Origin: Limnothrix sp. FACHB-406
GTDB taxonomy: Bacteria > Cyanobacteriota > Cyanobacteriia > CACIAM-69d
Length of the DNA: 64,000 nt
NCBI RefSeq assembly: GCF_014698235.1
Contig: NZ_JACJSP010000009.1
Coordinates: 62,001 to 126,000, forward strand
Direction: 5' to 3'
Shown here: positions 35,484-45,799 of the stretch, one piece after another
How the letters are laid out: the number at the start of each line of letters is the position of its first letter
Position numbering within the stretch: the first letter of the stretch is position 1
Translations under genes and position numbers: made by a program
The notes under the pieces: generated by a model
What the model was told of the DNA's origin: nothing
The model's database searches: none
The model's input: the letters and a program-made list of their open reading frames with translations, nothing else

Positions 35484-35637
35484 CTTAGAGGTTGTCATCA
35501 AATCCCCAAAACCCTGATGCTTGCGTTGTTATGGGATTGTGGGGAGCAAGGGGCTTAAGCCCCTTGTCTAGGGCGGTTGAGCTGCGACAATTAGTCATTT
35601 CAGCTTCAACCAACTTCATTGGATGATATGCCCTAGG
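35484..35637. mobile_element. MITE-like element, 154 bp, degenerate ends
   Basis: Second near-complete member of the family seen at 2139-2288. Left end CTTAGAGGTTGTCATCAAAT and right end, on the other strand, CCTAGGGCATATCATCCAAT form an imperfect terminal inverted repeat. The central palindrome CAAGGGGCTTAAGCCCCTTG is at 35547-35566, perfect. It lies just after the duplicated toxin-antitoxin modules and could also serve as their 3' end. Confidence 0.65.
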
Positions 35638-35668
35638 ATTTCAGACTATTCATGCTTGAAAGCTGGCA

Positions 35669-35696
35669 TAAAAAATGGGCTGACAATTGCCAGCCC
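35669..35696 (-). terminator. Rho-independent terminator of the permease gene
   Basis: On the minus strand: GGGCTGGCAATTGTCAGCCC, a stem of about 6-7 bp, followed by ATTTTTTATG. It lies 37 bp after the permease stop at 35733. Confidence 0.85.
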
Positions 35697-35732
35697 GTAT
35701 TCTACTCGTTACTTTTAAGTTGGTAGACAAAC

Positions 35733-37094
35733 TTAGGACTGACCCGGTAGCAAAAACCGAATCATCATATACAAAGAAGCAGCAACTAGTTGGGCTAGCA
35801 TCACCGGAATTCCATACTTCAAAAAGCGGTGAAAAGAGATGCTTTTGCCGTGCAATTCAGCAATTCCAGCCGCCACAATGTTAGAAGAAGCGCCAACTAG
35901 GGTTCCATTTCCTCCCAAGGTTGCCCCATACATCATTGCGTAAAACAGGGGCAACACTTGTGGAGGAAAGCTCCCAGAATAATCCTGCGCCAAGATTTCT
36001 GGCCCAGCCATCCCTACATTCACCACATATTCCTTGAGCAGGGGAACCATTGCCACGACCAAAGGAATATTGGGAACGACGCTAGACACCAAGCCCACAA
36101 AGAAAATCAGGGCGATCGAACCCAAGAAAATATTGGTTCCGAGCATAGCTGCCAAGGCTCCTGACAAAAGACTGACCACGCCAGTTTTTTGCAAGCCGCC
36201 GATCAGCACAAAAATGGACATGAAAAACAGCAATGTGCTCCAATCCACATCTCGCAAAATGTTATTAACGGTGTCAATTTTGCTGTGATGGGCTAAGAGT
36301 AAGGCTAACGCAGCACCTAGGAGGGCAACGGCGGCGGGAGAAACAGGAATGGGCAACGACTCACCAATCACAAAAAAGACCAACACGAGCAGCACAATCA
36401 GACCACCAAAGGCTAATGTGCGCGGGTGATTAATTTTGGGGTGGGGCAAGTCGTCCAGATTTTTCAGCTCTTTCTTCCAAGTGGTTCGGAACAGAATAGG
36501 AAGCAGCAAAATAATCACCCCGATCGCCACAGCACCCCCTAGGCTAAGGCGAGTTAGGTATTCGGTGAAGGTTAAATTTACTGCGTCCCCAACAATGTAG
36601 GTGGCTGGGTCACCCACAATGGTTAAAAGTCCGGCACTGTTGGCCACAAAAACCATCAAAATCAGAAGGGGCACGAAATCTACGCCCACTTCTTCTGCCA
36701 ATGGGGGAATTAAAGGAGCCAACAACATGACTGTGGTGGCGTTTGGTAAAACAGCACAAATGGGCGTTGTGATGCCCACAATCCCTAACAGCAAATTTTT
36801 GCCTTTGCCTTGGGCCAAAATCACCATTTGGGTGGCTAAGTAGTCAAAAACTTTGGTGGGTTCAAAGGCCCGCACCAAAATCATGACTCCCAAGAAGAGG
36901 GCGAGGGTTCCATGGCTCTGGCTGATGTACCCGATCGCCTCTTTCAAGCTCATTACGTGGGCAAACACCAACACCAGCGCTCCCAAAAAGGCTGCAACCG
37001 TGAGGTGAATCCATTCCGTCATGATCACCACAATGACGGTGATGAAGACAATTCCGGCAATCCAAGCGTCTAGGTTTCCGATTTGCTCTAGCAT
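35733..37094 (-). CDS. SLC13/ArsB-NhaD type anion permease
   Basis: Polytopic membrane protein of 453 residues with about eleven to twelve helices, of the ion transporter (IT) superfamily that includes ArsB, NhaD and CitM. Conserved features: TTPICAVLPNATTVMLLAPLIPPLAEEVG, VANSAGLLTIVGDPATYIVGDAV in the first half, repeated in part by VSSVVPNIPLVVAMVPL and GATLGGNGTLVGASSNIVAAGIAE in the second. These inverted-repeat loops form the substrate site. The substrate (anion or Na+/H+ exchange) cannot be read from the sequence. The ATG at 37094 is favoured because GGAGAA precedes it; an ATG at 37112 adds six residues. Confidence 0.88.
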   Translation of the reverse strand: MLEQIGNLDAWIAGIVFITVIVVIMTEWIHLTVAAFLGALVLVFAHVMSLKEAIGYISQSHGTLALFLGVMILVRAFEPTKVFDYLATQMVILAQGKGKNLLLGIVGITTPICAVLPNATTVMLLAPLIPPLAEEVGVDFVPLLILMVFVANSAGLLTIVGDPATYIVGDAVNLTFTEYLTRLSLGGAVAIGVIILLLPILFRTTWKKELKNLDDLPHPKINHPRTLAFGGLIVLLVLVFFVIGESLPIPVSPAAVALLGAALALLLAHHSKIDTVNNILRDVDWSTLLFFMSIFVLIGGLQKTGVVSLLSGALAAMLGTNIFLGSIALIFFVGLVSSVVPNIPLVVAMVPLLKEYVVNVGMAGPEILAQDYSGSFPPQVLPLFYAMMYGATLGGNGTLVGASSNIVAAGIAELHGKSISFHRFLKYGIPVMLAQLVAASLYMMIRFLLPGQS

Positions 37095-37797
37095 TTCCGA
37101 TTCTCCTTCCATTGGCTGACGAGGTTAGCTGACGGGCTAGGCTTGGAAGTAGCCTTCTTGCAGCACAAGATTCGCCCCAAAATTTAGGCTGGTTCCCCCG
37201 CTCGATCGCCCTGCTTCAATTGGACTTAAAGACCAGAGCCGATCGATTAAGCGTTGACTACGAGATAGTGAAAGTTGCAATTTGTCCATGTCGTTTATCA
37301 ATGACATAAAGCGACTTAATCCAATCAAGTGTCTACTCAAAAAAATCCAAACTTGGTCTAATTGCCCTTCAGCTAGAAATGTCTGCCTTGAGGTTGGCTA
37401 ACCATGACTGATGAAATTTCTTGACGAATTGCCAAAAAGTTTCTTCATTTTGCTATTGGTTTTGGTGATTGCAAAATCAATAGCTCTAGGCATGTCATTC
37501 CAAGCATGGAGGCAATGCATGAAGACTCAGGTGGAATCAGCCTAAAGACTTTGGGCAACTGATAGATTTTGATGAATTTCTTTTGAGTTGGCTCGGTGGA
37601 TTTAAACCTGTGTCATGGATCACAGGTTATTTGGACAGACTGCCGTTTGACGCTAGCATGGATAACTTGGGTGGGTCAATCAAGGGGCGATCGCCTAGGA
37701 TTTGGCTCTAGGTACAATTCCCAAGTTCCGGTACTGTGAATAAACGAGTCAAACTCACCGTAAATTGAGTCACCAAATCGCCGTTAGACCCCGAGCA
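37095..37797. other. 703-bp divergent intergenic region, permease/cysK
   Basis: Holds the two divergent promoters. No gene is supported. A 67-codon minus-strand frame (37137-37340) lacks recognisable features. The part 37370-37660 is AT-rich. Confidence 0.4.
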
Positions 37798-38775
37798 ATG
37801 GATATCAAAAATGGATTCGTCGGGACAGTTGGTAATACTCCACTGATCCGGCTCAACAGCTTTAGTGACGCAACCGGCTGCGAAATCCTGGGTAAAGCGG
37901 AATTTTTGAACCCTGGTGGGTCGGTTAAAGATCGGGCGGCCCTTTACATTATTGAAGATGCGGAACGGCGCGGGTTGCTGAAACCCGGCGGCACGGTGGT
38001 GGAAGGCACGGCAGGCAACACCGGAATCGGCCTCGCCCACATTTGCAACGCCAAGGGTTACAAGTGTCTGATCGTGATTCCCGATACCCAGTCCCAGGAA
38101 AAAATCGACCTGCTGCGGACGCTGGGGGCGGAGGTGAAGACCGTGCCCGCCGTGCCCTACCGCGATCCTAATAACTATGTGAAGCTGTCGGGTCGGTTGG
38201 CGGCGGAAATCCCGAACGCCATTTGGGCCAACCAGTTCGACAACTTGGCAAATCGTCAGTCCCACTACGAAACGACGGGGCCGGAGATTTGGGCGCAAAC
38301 AGACGGCACGGTGGACGCTTGGGTGGCGGCGACGGGCACGGGCGGAACCTACGCGGGGGTGGCGATGTTCCTGAAGGAGCAGAACCCCCAAGCGCAAATG
38401 GTGCTGGCGGATCCGATGGGCAGTGCGCTCTACAGCTACGCGAAAACCGGGGAGCTGACGATGGAGGGCAACTCGATCACCGAGGGGATCGGGAATTCGC
38501 GGGTGACGGCGAATATGGAGGGCGTGCCGATCGATGATGCGATTCGGGTGACGGATCCGGAGGCGCTGGCGGTGCTGGCTCAGTTGATGAAAAAGGAGGG
38601 GCTGTTTATGGGCGGCTCTGTCGGCATCAATGTGGGGGCGGCGGTGAAGCTGGCGGAAAAACTGGGGCCGGGCCACACGATCGTCACGGTGCTGTGCGAT
38701 GGCGGGTCGCGGTATCAATCGCGGCTGTATAACGCGGAGTGGCTGGCCAGCAAGGGGCTGGTGATGCCGGATTAA
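37798..38775 (+). CDS. cysK: Cysteine synthase A (O-acetylserine sulfhydrylase)
   Basis: PLP enzyme making cysteine from O-acetylserine and sulfide. 325 residues from the ATG at 37798 (MDIKNGFVGTVGNTPLIRLN). The PLP lysine is in NPGGSVKDRAAL, the substrate loop is GTAGNTGIGLAH, and the phosphate loop is AATGTGGTYAGV. IPDTQSQEKIDLLRTLGAEVK is typical of the family. The gene is separated from pyrE by two copies of a G+C-rich repeat. The regulation is unclear from sequence. The gene name fits the CysK branch better than CysM. Confidence 0.93.
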   Translation: MDIKNGFVGTVGNTPLIRLNSFSDATGCEILGKAEFLNPGGSVKDRAALYIIEDAERRGLLKPGGTVVEGTAGNTGIGLAHICNAKGYKCLIVIPDTQSQEKIDLLRTLGAEVKTVPAVPYRDPNNYVKLSGRLAAEIPNAIWANQFDNLANRQSHYETTGPEIWAQTDGTVDAWVAATGTGGTYAGVAMFLKEQNPQAQMVLADPMGSALYSYAKTGELTMEGNSITEGIGNSRVTANMEGVPIDDAIRVTDPEALAVLAQLMKKEGLFMGGSVGINVGAAVKLAEKLGPGHTIVTVLCDGGSRYQSRLYNAEWLASKGLVMPD

Positions 38776-38794
38776 TGCAGGTTAAATCCCCGCA

Positions 38795-38876
38795 AGCCGG
38801 AGGTTGCAAGGCGTTGCGCTTAGTCCTCTCTGAGGCGATCGAACCGGAGGGCGCAAGGCGTTGCGCCCCTACGGAG
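38795..38876. repeat. Two direct copies of a GCGCAAGGCGTTGCGC-type repeat
   Basis: CCGGAGG followed by a GCAAGGCGTTGCGC palindrome occurs at about 38797-38820 and again at about 38843-38867. The second continues as CCCTACGG. The same GTAGGGGCGCA/TGCGCCCTAC type of sequence recurs between pyrE and fabG. It may act as a cysK terminator or insulator. Confidence 0.65.
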
Positions 38877-38998
38877 GTGGTGGTGCGATCGCCCGGTCAA
38901 CCAGTGGTGATCGGTGGTGCGTACCCGGCGCGGTAGGATAGGGAGTCGCAATTTTTGTTGCTATTCGTTTGCTTCGTCCTGTCGCTCCATCTGTCGCC

Positions 38999-39607
38999 AT
39001 GACCGTTACCGCTGGGAACTGGGCCGCCACTGCCGGTGAGGCTGAATTGCGCGATCGCCTGTTGGATTTGCTGTGCGATCGCGCCTACCGGGAAGGGGAC
39101 TTTACCCTTTCGTCGGGCCAAAAAAGCACCTACTACATCAACTGCAAACCGGTGACGCTGCATCCTGAGGGGGCATTGGCGCTGGGGCGGTTGCTGCTGG
39201 GGCAAGTGCCGACGGGGGCGGCGGCGGTGGCCGGGTTGACCCTGGGGGCTGACCCGTTGGTGTCGGCGGTGAGTGTGGTGTCGGCGCTGGAAAACCGCCC
39301 GATTTCTGCCCTGATTATCCGCAAGGAAGCCAAGGGCCACGGCACGATGGCCTACATCGAGGGGCCGGCGTTGGAGCCGGGTTCGTCGGTGGTGGTGCTC
39401 GAAGATGTGGTGACGACGGGGGGGTCGGCCTTGAAGGCGGTCGATCGCCTGCGGGAAGCGGGCTACCAGGTCGATCGGGTGGTGGCGATTGTCGATCGGC
39501 TCCAGGGTGGCGCGGAACTGTACGCGCAACATGGCTTGGCCTTTGAGGCGCTATTCTCGATCGCCGATGTGCAGGCCCATTACGCGGCGCGATCGACCCA
39601 ACCTTAA
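38999..39607 (+). CDS. pyrE: Orotate phosphoribosyltransferase
   Basis: Converts orotate and PRPP to OMP in pyrimidine synthesis. 202 residues from the ATG at 38999. An in-frame start 30 bp upstream is less likely. FTLSSGQKSTYYINCKPVTLHPEG marks the N-terminal substrate region, IIRKEAKGHGTMAYIEGP the flexible catalytic loop, and VVVLEDVVTTGGSALKAVDRL the PRPP-binding loop. The GGAELYAQHGLAFEALFS tail is standard. An inverted repeat follows the stop codon. Confidence 0.95.
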   Translation: MTVTAGNWAATAGEAELRDRLLDLLCDRAYREGDFTLSSGQKSTYYINCKPVTLHPEGALALGRLLLGQVPTGAAAVAGLTLGADPLVSAVSVVSALENRPISALIIRKEAKGHGTMAYIEGPALEPGSSVVVLEDVVTTGGSALKAVDRLREAGYQVDRVVAIVDRLQGGAELYAQHGLAFEALFSIADVQAHYAARSTQP

Positions 39608-39628
39608 GCGATCACCCAACCCGAATTT

Positions 39629-39707
39629 CCGTAGGGGCGCACCGCTGTGCGCCCTCCGGTTCGATCAATTCGGGTGGGGGCTGGGCGCACGCGGTGCGCC
39701 CCTACGG
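39629..39707. repeat. Perfect 17-bp inverted repeat between pyrE and fabG
   Basis: CCGTAGGGGCGCACCGC (39629-39645) is exactly complementary to GCGGTGCGCCCCTACGG (39691-39707). Each arm also contains a smaller internal hairpin (GGGGCGCACCGCTGTGCGCCC and its partner). The layout resembles a paired REP element. It could stop transcription from pyrE, but no T-run follows. Confidence 0.8.
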
Positions 39708-39757
39708 ATTCCGAAATTTGTTGATTGTCTGAAATCTGTTTTTGGGAGCTTTTAACC

Positions 39758-40507
39758 GTGACTGAAACCCGCCTGCAAAACCAAGTGGCTGTTGTGACCG
39801 GGGCTTCTCGGGGGATTGGCCGAGCCGCTGCCCTCGCCCTGGCCGCCGAAGGAGCCAAGGTGGTGGTGAACTATGCGGCCTCCAGTGGGGCGGCTGAAAG
39901 CTTGGTGGCGGAAATTGCCGGGAACGGGGGCGAGGCGATCGCCGTGAAAGCCGACATGTCCAAGCCCGATGAGGTAGACGCGCTATTGCAAGCCACCCTG
40001 GACAAATGGGGCCGGGTCGATGTGTGGGTGAACAACGCTGGGATTACCCGCGATACGCTGCTGCTGCGGATGAAGCTAGAAGACTGGCAGGCGGTGATCG
40101 ACCTGAACCTGACCGGCGTGTTTTTGGGCACGAAGGCCGTCAGCAAGGTGATGCTGAAGCAAAAGTCCGGCCGGATCATCAACATCGCTTCCGTGGCGGG
40201 GCAAATGGGCAATCCGGGCCAGGCCAACTACAGCGCTGCGAAGGCAGGTGTGATTGGTTTCACGAAGACGGTGGCCAAGGAACTGGCGGCGCGAGGAATT
40301 ACGGTGAATGCGATCGCCCCGGGGTTCATCAGCACGGACATGACCGAAGGCCTGGACAGCGAAGGCATCCTGAAGGCGATTCCGTTGGGTCGCTACGGCA
40401 AGCCCGAGGAAATTGCGGGCACGGTGGCCTTTTTGGCGGCCGACCCGGCGGCAGCCTACATCACGGGTCAAACGATTAACGTCGATGGCGGCATGGTAAT
40501 GGCCTAG
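39758..40507 (+). CDS. fabG: 3-oxoacyl-[acyl-carrier-protein] reductase
   Basis: NADPH-dependent reduction of 3-oxoacyl-ACP in type II fatty acid synthesis. 249 residues. It starts with GTG at 39758 (VTETRLQNQ), with GGGAG upstream. An upstream TTG frame is not conserved. Short-chain dehydrogenase motifs: TGASRGIGRAAA near 14, NNAGITRDTLLLRM (NNAG), catalytic serine in IINIASVAG, YSAAKAGVIGF (YxxxK) near 155-160, and the C-terminal YITGQTINVDGGMVM typical of FabG. recJ begins 37 bp downstream and may share the transcript. Confidence 0.95.
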   Translation: MTETRLQNQVAVVTGASRGIGRAAALALAAEGAKVVVNYAASSGAAESLVAEIAGNGGEAIAVKADMSKPDEVDALLQATLDKWGRVDVWVNNAGITRDTLLLRMKLEDWQAVIDLNLTGVFLGTKAVSKVMLKQKSGRIINIASVAGQMGNPGQANYSAAKAGVIGFTKTVAKELAARGITVNAIAPGFISTDMTEGLDSEGILKAIPLGRYGKPEEIAGTVAFLAADPAAAYITGQTINVDGGMVMA

Positions 40508-40544
40508 GGGTTGATTCGTTTTCTGCACAGTCCGGAGCTAAATC

Positions 40545-42707
40545 ATGAGAGCCACGCGCTGGGCGATCGCCCCGGAAGATGCCGATCGCGCCGCTGAGAT
40601 TGCAGCGGCCACGGGCCTGTCGCCGCTGTTGGCGCAGGTGCTGATTAACCGGGGTGTGGATTCACCGGAGCTGGCCGAGCTGTTTCTCGATCCGGATTTG
40701 GAGGCACTGCCCAGCCCGATCGCGGAGTTCCCCGACCTGGCCTCGGCGCTGGATCTGTTGGCGGAGGCGATCGAACGGGGCGATCGGCTCGGGATTTGCG
40801 GCGACTACGACGCGGACGGCATGACCAGCACCGCCCTGCTGATCCGCGCCTTCCGTCATTTGGGAGCCGATGTGACCGCCTCGATTCCCAGCCGGATGAC
40901 CGATGGCTACGGGATTAATCAGCGGATCGTGGAGGAGTTTCACCAAAACGGAATCAGCCTGATCCTGACGGTGGACAACGGGATCGCCGCCTACGAGCCG
41001 ATCGCCCGGGCCCGGGAGCTGGGGTTAACCGTGATCCTGACCGATCACCACGATGTGCCGCCCCGAATTCCGCCCGCCAACGCGATCCTGAACCCGAAAT
41101 TAATCGACCCGGCCTCGCCCTACGCCGGATTGGCCGGGGTCGGTGTGGCCTACGTGTTGGCCGTTGCTTTGGCCCAGCGGATGGAGCGATCGGCCCCGTG
41201 GAAATCCCTGTTGCAACTGTTCACCCTGGGGACGATCGCCGACCTTGCGCCCCTGACCGGCGTGAATCGGCGCTGGGTCAGGCGGGGCCTCAGTTTGTTG
41301 CCCTTTTCTACCGTGCCCGGAATTCGCGCCCTGCAACAGGTGGCGGGGATCAGCGTGGCCGGCGATGGGCAAGGGGACGGCAACGCCACGGCCAGCACCA
41401 GCAAAGGCCCCCTAAAACCGGAGGCGATCGGCTTTCGGCTCGGGCCGCGGATCAACGCCGTGGGGCGGATTCACCAGCCGAATGTGGTGATCGACCTGCT
41501 GACCACCGATGACAGTGGTGAGGCCCTAGAGCGGGCCATGCAATGCGAGGAAATCAACCAGAAGCGCCAACAAATTTGTAACCAAATTGAGCAGGAAGCC
41601 CACGCCTGGTATCAGTCCAGCGATTTGGATCTGAAGGCGGCGCGGGTGATGCTGGTGGTGCAACCGGATTGGCACCACGGGACGATCGGGATTGTTGCCT
41701 CGCGGTTGGTGGAGCGTTACGGTGCGCCCGTGTTCATCGGCACTTACGAAGAAGAAAACCCCGAGCAGGTGCGCGGTTCCGCCCGCAGCATCCCGGAATT
41801 CAACGTGTTTGAAGCCCTGGAATATTGCAAAGACCTGCTAACCAAGCATGGCGGCCACCGGGCGGCGGGCGGCTTTTCGCTCCCGGCGGCCAATTTGCCG
41901 GCTTTTGAGGCGCGGTTGCGGGAATTTGCCCAAACCTGCTTGCAACCGGAGCATATTTGCCCGCTGGTGCAGCCCGATGTGCGGGCCAGCCTGGGCGAGC
42001 TGGATGGGGAGCTGTACGAACAAATCGATATGCTGCACCCCTGCGGCATTGGTAACCCCGACCCGGTGTTTTGGTCGCCGGGATTGCAGGTGGTGGGTCA
42101 GCGGCAGTTGGGGCAGGATCGCAAGCATTTGCGGCTCACGGTGTCCGATGGGACGGGCCAAATGGAGGCGATCGCCTGGCGCTGGGGCGATGCGTTTCCG
42201 TTGCCGCCCGTGGTGGATGTGGCCTATCAGCTCAAGGAAAACCACTGGAACGGCGCGGTGAATTTGGAACTGGATGTGGTGGCGATCCGGCCCGCTGTCG
42301 CTGGTAGTGCCCCGGCTCGATCGCCCGTCCTAGCCGATCGCCCGGCCACCTACGATCCAGCCGTAACAGCCGCCGTACCAGACAAGGGGCTTAAGCCCCT
42401 TGCCCCCAATAGCCGCCAGCCTCTTGCTCCCCCAAGTCCCAAGCGGGCCAACTTTACCTTCCGCGATCGCCCCTACAACTGCGCCTGGGGCGATCGGGAC
42501 GGCCAGCCAGAATTACGGATCCGCAACCCCGAGGGCAAAGTGCTGGCCCTAGTGGACGGGGAACCCACCGGCCTGCTCGGCCCCAACCGGGAAACGGCCG
42601 AGCCAGTGGATTTGAATCATCCCTTTTTTAGATCGCTGATTGCCGCCGCCAAAGGGGCCCTAACTGGGGCTGATCCCGCTAATTCAGGCCTAACTGGGGC
42701 CGAATGA
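40545..42707 (+). CDS. recJ: Single-stranded-DNA-specific exonuclease RecJ
   Basis: 5'-3' exonuclease on single-stranded DNA used in recombination and repair. 720 residues. The DHH phosphoesterase part shows [27 protein letters not shown] and [23 protein letters not shown]. The DHHA1 part shows [32 protein letters not shown] and [13 protein letters not shown]. An OB-like C-terminal region contains [19 protein letters not shown] low-complexity linker (about 585-640) includes DKGLKPLAP, encoded by the 20-bp palindrome at 42383-42402. The last 29 bp overlap the convergent GGDEF-EAL gene. It starts ATG with GGAGC upstream. Confidence 0.95.
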   Translation: MRATRWAIAPEDADRAAEIAAATGLSPLLAQVLINRGVDSPELAELFLDPDLEALPSPIAEFPDLASALDLLAEAIERGDRLGICGDYDADGMTSTALLIRAFRHLGADVTASIPSRMTDGYGINQRIVEEFHQNGISLILTVDNGIAAYEPIARARELGLTVILTDHHDVPPRIPPANAILNPKLIDPASPYAGLAGVGVAYVLAVALAQRMERSAPWKSLLQLFTLGTIADLAPLTGVNRRWVRRGLSLLPFSTVPGIRALQQVAGISVAGDGQGDGNATASTSKGPLKPEAIGFRLGPRINAVGRIHQPNVVIDLLTTDDSGEALERAMQCEEINQKRQQICNQIEQEAHAWYQSSDLDLKAARVMLVVQPDWHHGTIGIVASRLVERYGAPVFIGTYEEENPEQVRGSARSIPEFNVFEALEYCKDLLTKHGGHRAAGGFSLPAANLPAFEARLREFAQTCLQPEHICPLVQPDVRASLGELDGELYEQIDMLHPCGIGNPDPVFWSPGLQVVGQRQLGQDRKHLRLTVSDGTGQMEAIAWRWGDAFPLPPVVDVAYQLKENHWNGAVNLELDVVAIRPAVAGSAPARSPVLADRPATYDPAVTAAVPDKGLKPLAPNSRQPLAPPSPKRANFTFRDRPYNCAWGDRDGQPELRIRNPEGKVLALVDGEPTGLLGPNRETAEPVDLNHPFFRSLIAAAKGALTGADPANSGLTGAE
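42383..42402. repeat. Palindromic MITE core inside recJ
   Basis: The perfect 20-bp palindrome CAAGGGGCTTAAGCCCCTTG is present in the recJ frame, encoding part of the linker DKGLKPLAP. No frame disruption results. It is the same sequence as the cores at 2200-2219, 35547-35566 and 55979-55998. Confidence 0.85.
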
Positions 42708-45702
42708 CCGATAGCACCCGATCGCCCCTCAACAATTCCTCCGCCGCGGCCGCCTGCATGGGTTTGGCAAACAAAAAGCCCTGGCCATAGTCACAGCCCA
42801 ACTGTTCTAGGCATTGCAACTGTTCTGGGGTTTCAATGCCCTCGGCCACCGTGTGAATGTTCAAACTGCGGGCTAAGTTCACGATCGTCCGCACAATGGC
42901 AGCACTGTCTTCCGAGTAGGGCAGATCCTTCACGAAGGAGCGATCGACCTTCAGGGCATTGATCGGGAACTGCTGCAATCGGCTGAGGGAAGAATAGCCC
43001 GTGCCGAAATCATCAATGCAGGATTGCACCCCCAACGCCTTGAGCCGTGCCAGCTTATCCACCACCGAATCGACCCGCTCCGCAATCACACTTTCGGTCA
43101 CCTCAATCCGCAAACAGGCCGGCGGCAAGCCCGTTTCCATCAGGGTTCGTTCAATCTGCTGCACCAAATTCGCTTGGGCAAACTGTCGCCCCGCAATGTT
43201 GACGCTAATGGAGAGGGGGAGATGGCTATGATCCCGATGCCAGTGCGATCGCCACTGTTGCAGTTGGGCACAGGCCGCCGCCAACACCCATTCCCCCAAA
43301 TGCACAATCAAATCCGTTTCCTCGGCTGCGGCCACCATCACGGACGGCGAGATCCAACCCTGTTGGGGATGGTTCCAGCGCACCAGGGCCTCAAAGCCCA
43401 CCAACCGCCGATCTTGAATGCGGACGATCGGTTGGAAATAGACCTCTAAGCCGTTGTTGCTGAGGGCTTGGCGCAAATCGCTTTCGATTTGCAACTGCGT
43501 GAGGGTGCTGTGGTGCAACATTGGCTCAAAGACTTGGGAGCAGCCCTTGCCGTTGGCCTTGGCGCGATACATGGCAATATCCGCATCGCGCATGAGGTTT
43601 TGCCAGTTGGCGTAGGGCTGTTGGGTGGCGGGATCCTGGCTGAGGGCCACGCCAATGCTGGCGCTGGTGTAGAAGTCATGGCCATGGATATGAAAGGGCT
43701 GTTTCAGGTGTTCCTGCACCCGATCGGCCACCCAAAGGGCTTCCTCACTCGTGCCCACATCATCCAAAATCACGGCAAACTCATCGCCCCCCAGCCGGGC
43801 CACGGTGTCGTTGCACCGCAGGCAACTTTGCAGACGGCGGCCAATTTGCACCAAGAGTTCATCGCCCGCATGGTGTCCCAGGCTGTCGTTGACCACTTTG
43901 AACCGATCGAGGTCCACATACAACACCCCAAACATCCGATTGGCGTGGCGCTGGGATTGGCTGAGGCAAACTTTCAGCCGATCGACAAATAAGTTTCGAT
44001 TGGGCAGCCCGGTCAAGGCATCGTAGAACGCGTTGTAGGTTAGCTGTTCTTCCGCCTGTTTGCGGGCGCTGATGTCTTCAACCAGGGCCAGGGTGTAGGG
44101 TTGTGCGTCGCTGGCGGATTGCACCAGGGAAACGGTCACATTCACCCACTGGAGCTGACCGTCCTTGCGCAGGTAGCGTTTTTCCAGGGAAAAGGAGGAA
44201 ATGTCGCCTCGCCAAAGCCGCTGGGATTGTTGGAGGTTTTCGGCCAAGTCGCCGGGATAGGTCAAATCCTGGAAAGTTTGCTGCAAAAGTTCTGCTTCTG
44301 TGTAGCCCAGGAGGTTACAGAACCGCTGATTGACATGTAAATAGCGGCCGTTGGGGTCAATTTGGCAAATCCCGATCGCGGCCTGTTCCACAATTGCCCG
44401 AAACCGTTCTTCGCTTTCTCGGAGGGCTGCTTCTGAGCGCTTGCGTTTGTCAATGTCGGTAATGGATCCCACCATTCTTTGCACTTGTCCCCGGCGATCC
44501 CACTGGGCTTGACCCCGAGCCGAAATCCATTTGTATTGGCCATCGCGACATCGCAGCCGATATTCCATGGAATATTCATCGATTTTGCGGTTGACATAAT
44601 CGTCAAAGCCCCGCAAAACCCGACCCAAATCATCGGGATGCACTCTAGAAATCCATTCCGATCGGCGGTTGCCAATTTGATCGGCTTGATAGCCCAACAT
44701 GGATTTCCAGCGGCTGGAGTAGACCACTTCATCGGACTTGGGGTTCCAATCCCAAATGCCGTCATTGTTGCCCTGGAGCACCAGTTGCCAGCGGTCTTCG
44801 TTGGATTGCGCCCGATCGGCCAGGCGGGCGGGCAATTGCATCCAGCGATAGATCTGGATACCGCCAATGATCGCCAAGCCACAGCCGGTTAACCAAGTCC
44901 AGAGCGATCGACGCGAGTACAGCACCCAACCATCTCGGGGCAGGGCCGCCAGTTCCCAATGGCTGTTGCCCACTTGCAGGAACGATCGCACCGGTTGCTG
45001 GCGAGCCAAAATTAATTCCCCAAACTGCCGCTCCAGCGCTTGACCTCGCACCCACACGGCCAGATGCACCGACGATTGGCGATTGGCGCGCAAATCTTCC
45101 ACCACTTGGTTAACCTTGATTGCCACTTGCACCTGGATGGGGGGTTGACTCGAGGGGGCCAACTGGCGAATGGGCATGGTGGTGTTGATGAGAAGCAGAG
45201 GCCGGGGGCGATCGAACTGGAGACGGGGGAGGCAAACGGGATTTAAATCCCAGGGTAAATCCGTGGCTAATGTCCAAGAAGGGGCCCACGATCGACCCGC
45301 TGCGATCGATTGGGGCGGACAAGCGGCTGAAGTGGGAACTCGGGGGTTAATTTCGGTGGGTGACAACGGGGGATAGCGGTATAAAACCCGCGGCCCCTGC
45401 ACCACCTGCACCGCTTGAATGGCCGGATCATCGGCAATGATTGAACCGGCAAAGGTGTTAAATGCGGCGGTGTTGAGCCGCCCTTCGGTGGCAATGTAGG
45501 TGGCGAGGCTGTAGCCCAGCATGGCCCGCACCTTCAGGTTGCTTTGAATTTGGGTTTCCAGGGCCGTCAGCTCCGCCGAAATGCGTGATCGTCGATCGTA
45601 TAAACGGCGATCGCGATCGGCCTGATCAAACAGCCAAGTGCCGGCCAAAATCGCAACAACAGTTCCGCTCGCAACGATCGTGGGTAGCCAAGGCATCTTC
45701 AT
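42679..45702 (-). CDS. CHASE-PAS-PAS-GGDEF-EAL cyclic-di-GMP protein
   Basis: Membrane-bound sensor that could make and degrade cyclic di-GMP. 1007 residues from the ATG at 45702, which opens the first transmembrane helix ([19 protein letters not shown]). A longer frame to 45828 adds a poor leader. Order: TM1, extracytoplasmic CHASE domain ([18 protein letters not shown] near 75), TM2 near 265-285, PAS with PAC ([18 protein letters not shown]), a second PAS ([18 protein letters not shown]), GGDEF near residue 637 ([11 protein letters not shown]), and EAL near 769 (FEALVRW) with [10 protein letters not shown] and [11 protein letters not shown]. Both catalytic motifs are intact, so which activity dominates is open. 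Confidence 0.93.
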   Translation of the reverse strand: MKMPWLPTIVASGTVVAILAGTWLFDQADRDRRLYDRRSRISAELTALETQIQSNLKVRAMLGYSLATYIATEGRLNTAAFNTFAGSIIADDPAIQAVQVVQGPRVLYRYPPLSPTEINPRVPTSAACPPQSIAAGRSWAPSWTLATDLPWDLNPVCLPRLQFDRPRPLLLINTTMPIRQLAPSSQPPIQVQVAIKVNQVVEDLRANRQSSVHLAVWVRGQALERQFGELILARQQPVRSFLQVGNSHWELAALPRDGWVLYSRRSLWTWLTGCGLAIIGGIQIYRWMQLPARLADRAQSNEDRWQLVLQGNNDGIWDWNPKSDEVVYSSRWKSMLGYQADQIGNRRSEWISRVHPDDLGRVLRGFDDYVNRKIDEYSMEYRLRCRDGQYKWISARGQAQWDRRGQVQRMVGSITDIDKRKRSEAALRESEERFRAIVEQAAIGICQIDPNGRYLHVNQRFCNLLGYTEAELLQQTFQDLTYPGDLAENLQQSQRLWRGDISSFSLEKRYLRKDGQLQWVNVTVSLVQSASDAQPYTLALVEDISARKQAEEQLTYNAFYDALTGLPNRNLFVDRLKVCLSQSQRHANRMFGVLYVDLDRFKVVNDSLGHHAGDELLVQIGRRLQSCLRCNDTVARLGGDEFAVILDDVGTSEEALWVADRVQEHLKQPFHIHGHDFYTSASIGVALSQDPATQQPYANWQNLMRDADIAMYRAKANGKGCSQVFEPMLHHSTLTQLQIESDLRQALSNNGLEVYFQPIVRIQDRRLVGFEALVRWNHPQQGWISPSVMVAAAEETDLIVHLGEWVLAAACAQLQQWRSHWHRDHSHLPLSISVNIAGRQFAQANLVQQIERTLMETGLPPACLRIEVTESVIAERVDSVVDKLARLKALGVQSCIDDFGTGYSSLSRLQQFPINALKVDRSFVKDLPYSEDSAAIVRTIVNLARSLNIHTVAEGIETPEQLQCLEQLGCDYGQGFLFAKPMQAAAAEELLRGDRVLSVIRPQLGLN

Positions 45703-45799
45703 AGACAAAACCAAATAAGCACAAAGCGACTGGGCCGCCGCGTGATTGTTGGGGCTTCGGGGTGGGTGGTGACCTCCCGACAGACAGTTGGCAGGTGAG

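Noticed and set aside
37137-37340. 67-codon minus-strand frame in the permease/cysK gap
   Set aside because: No recognisable family. It lies in the leader of the permease gene.
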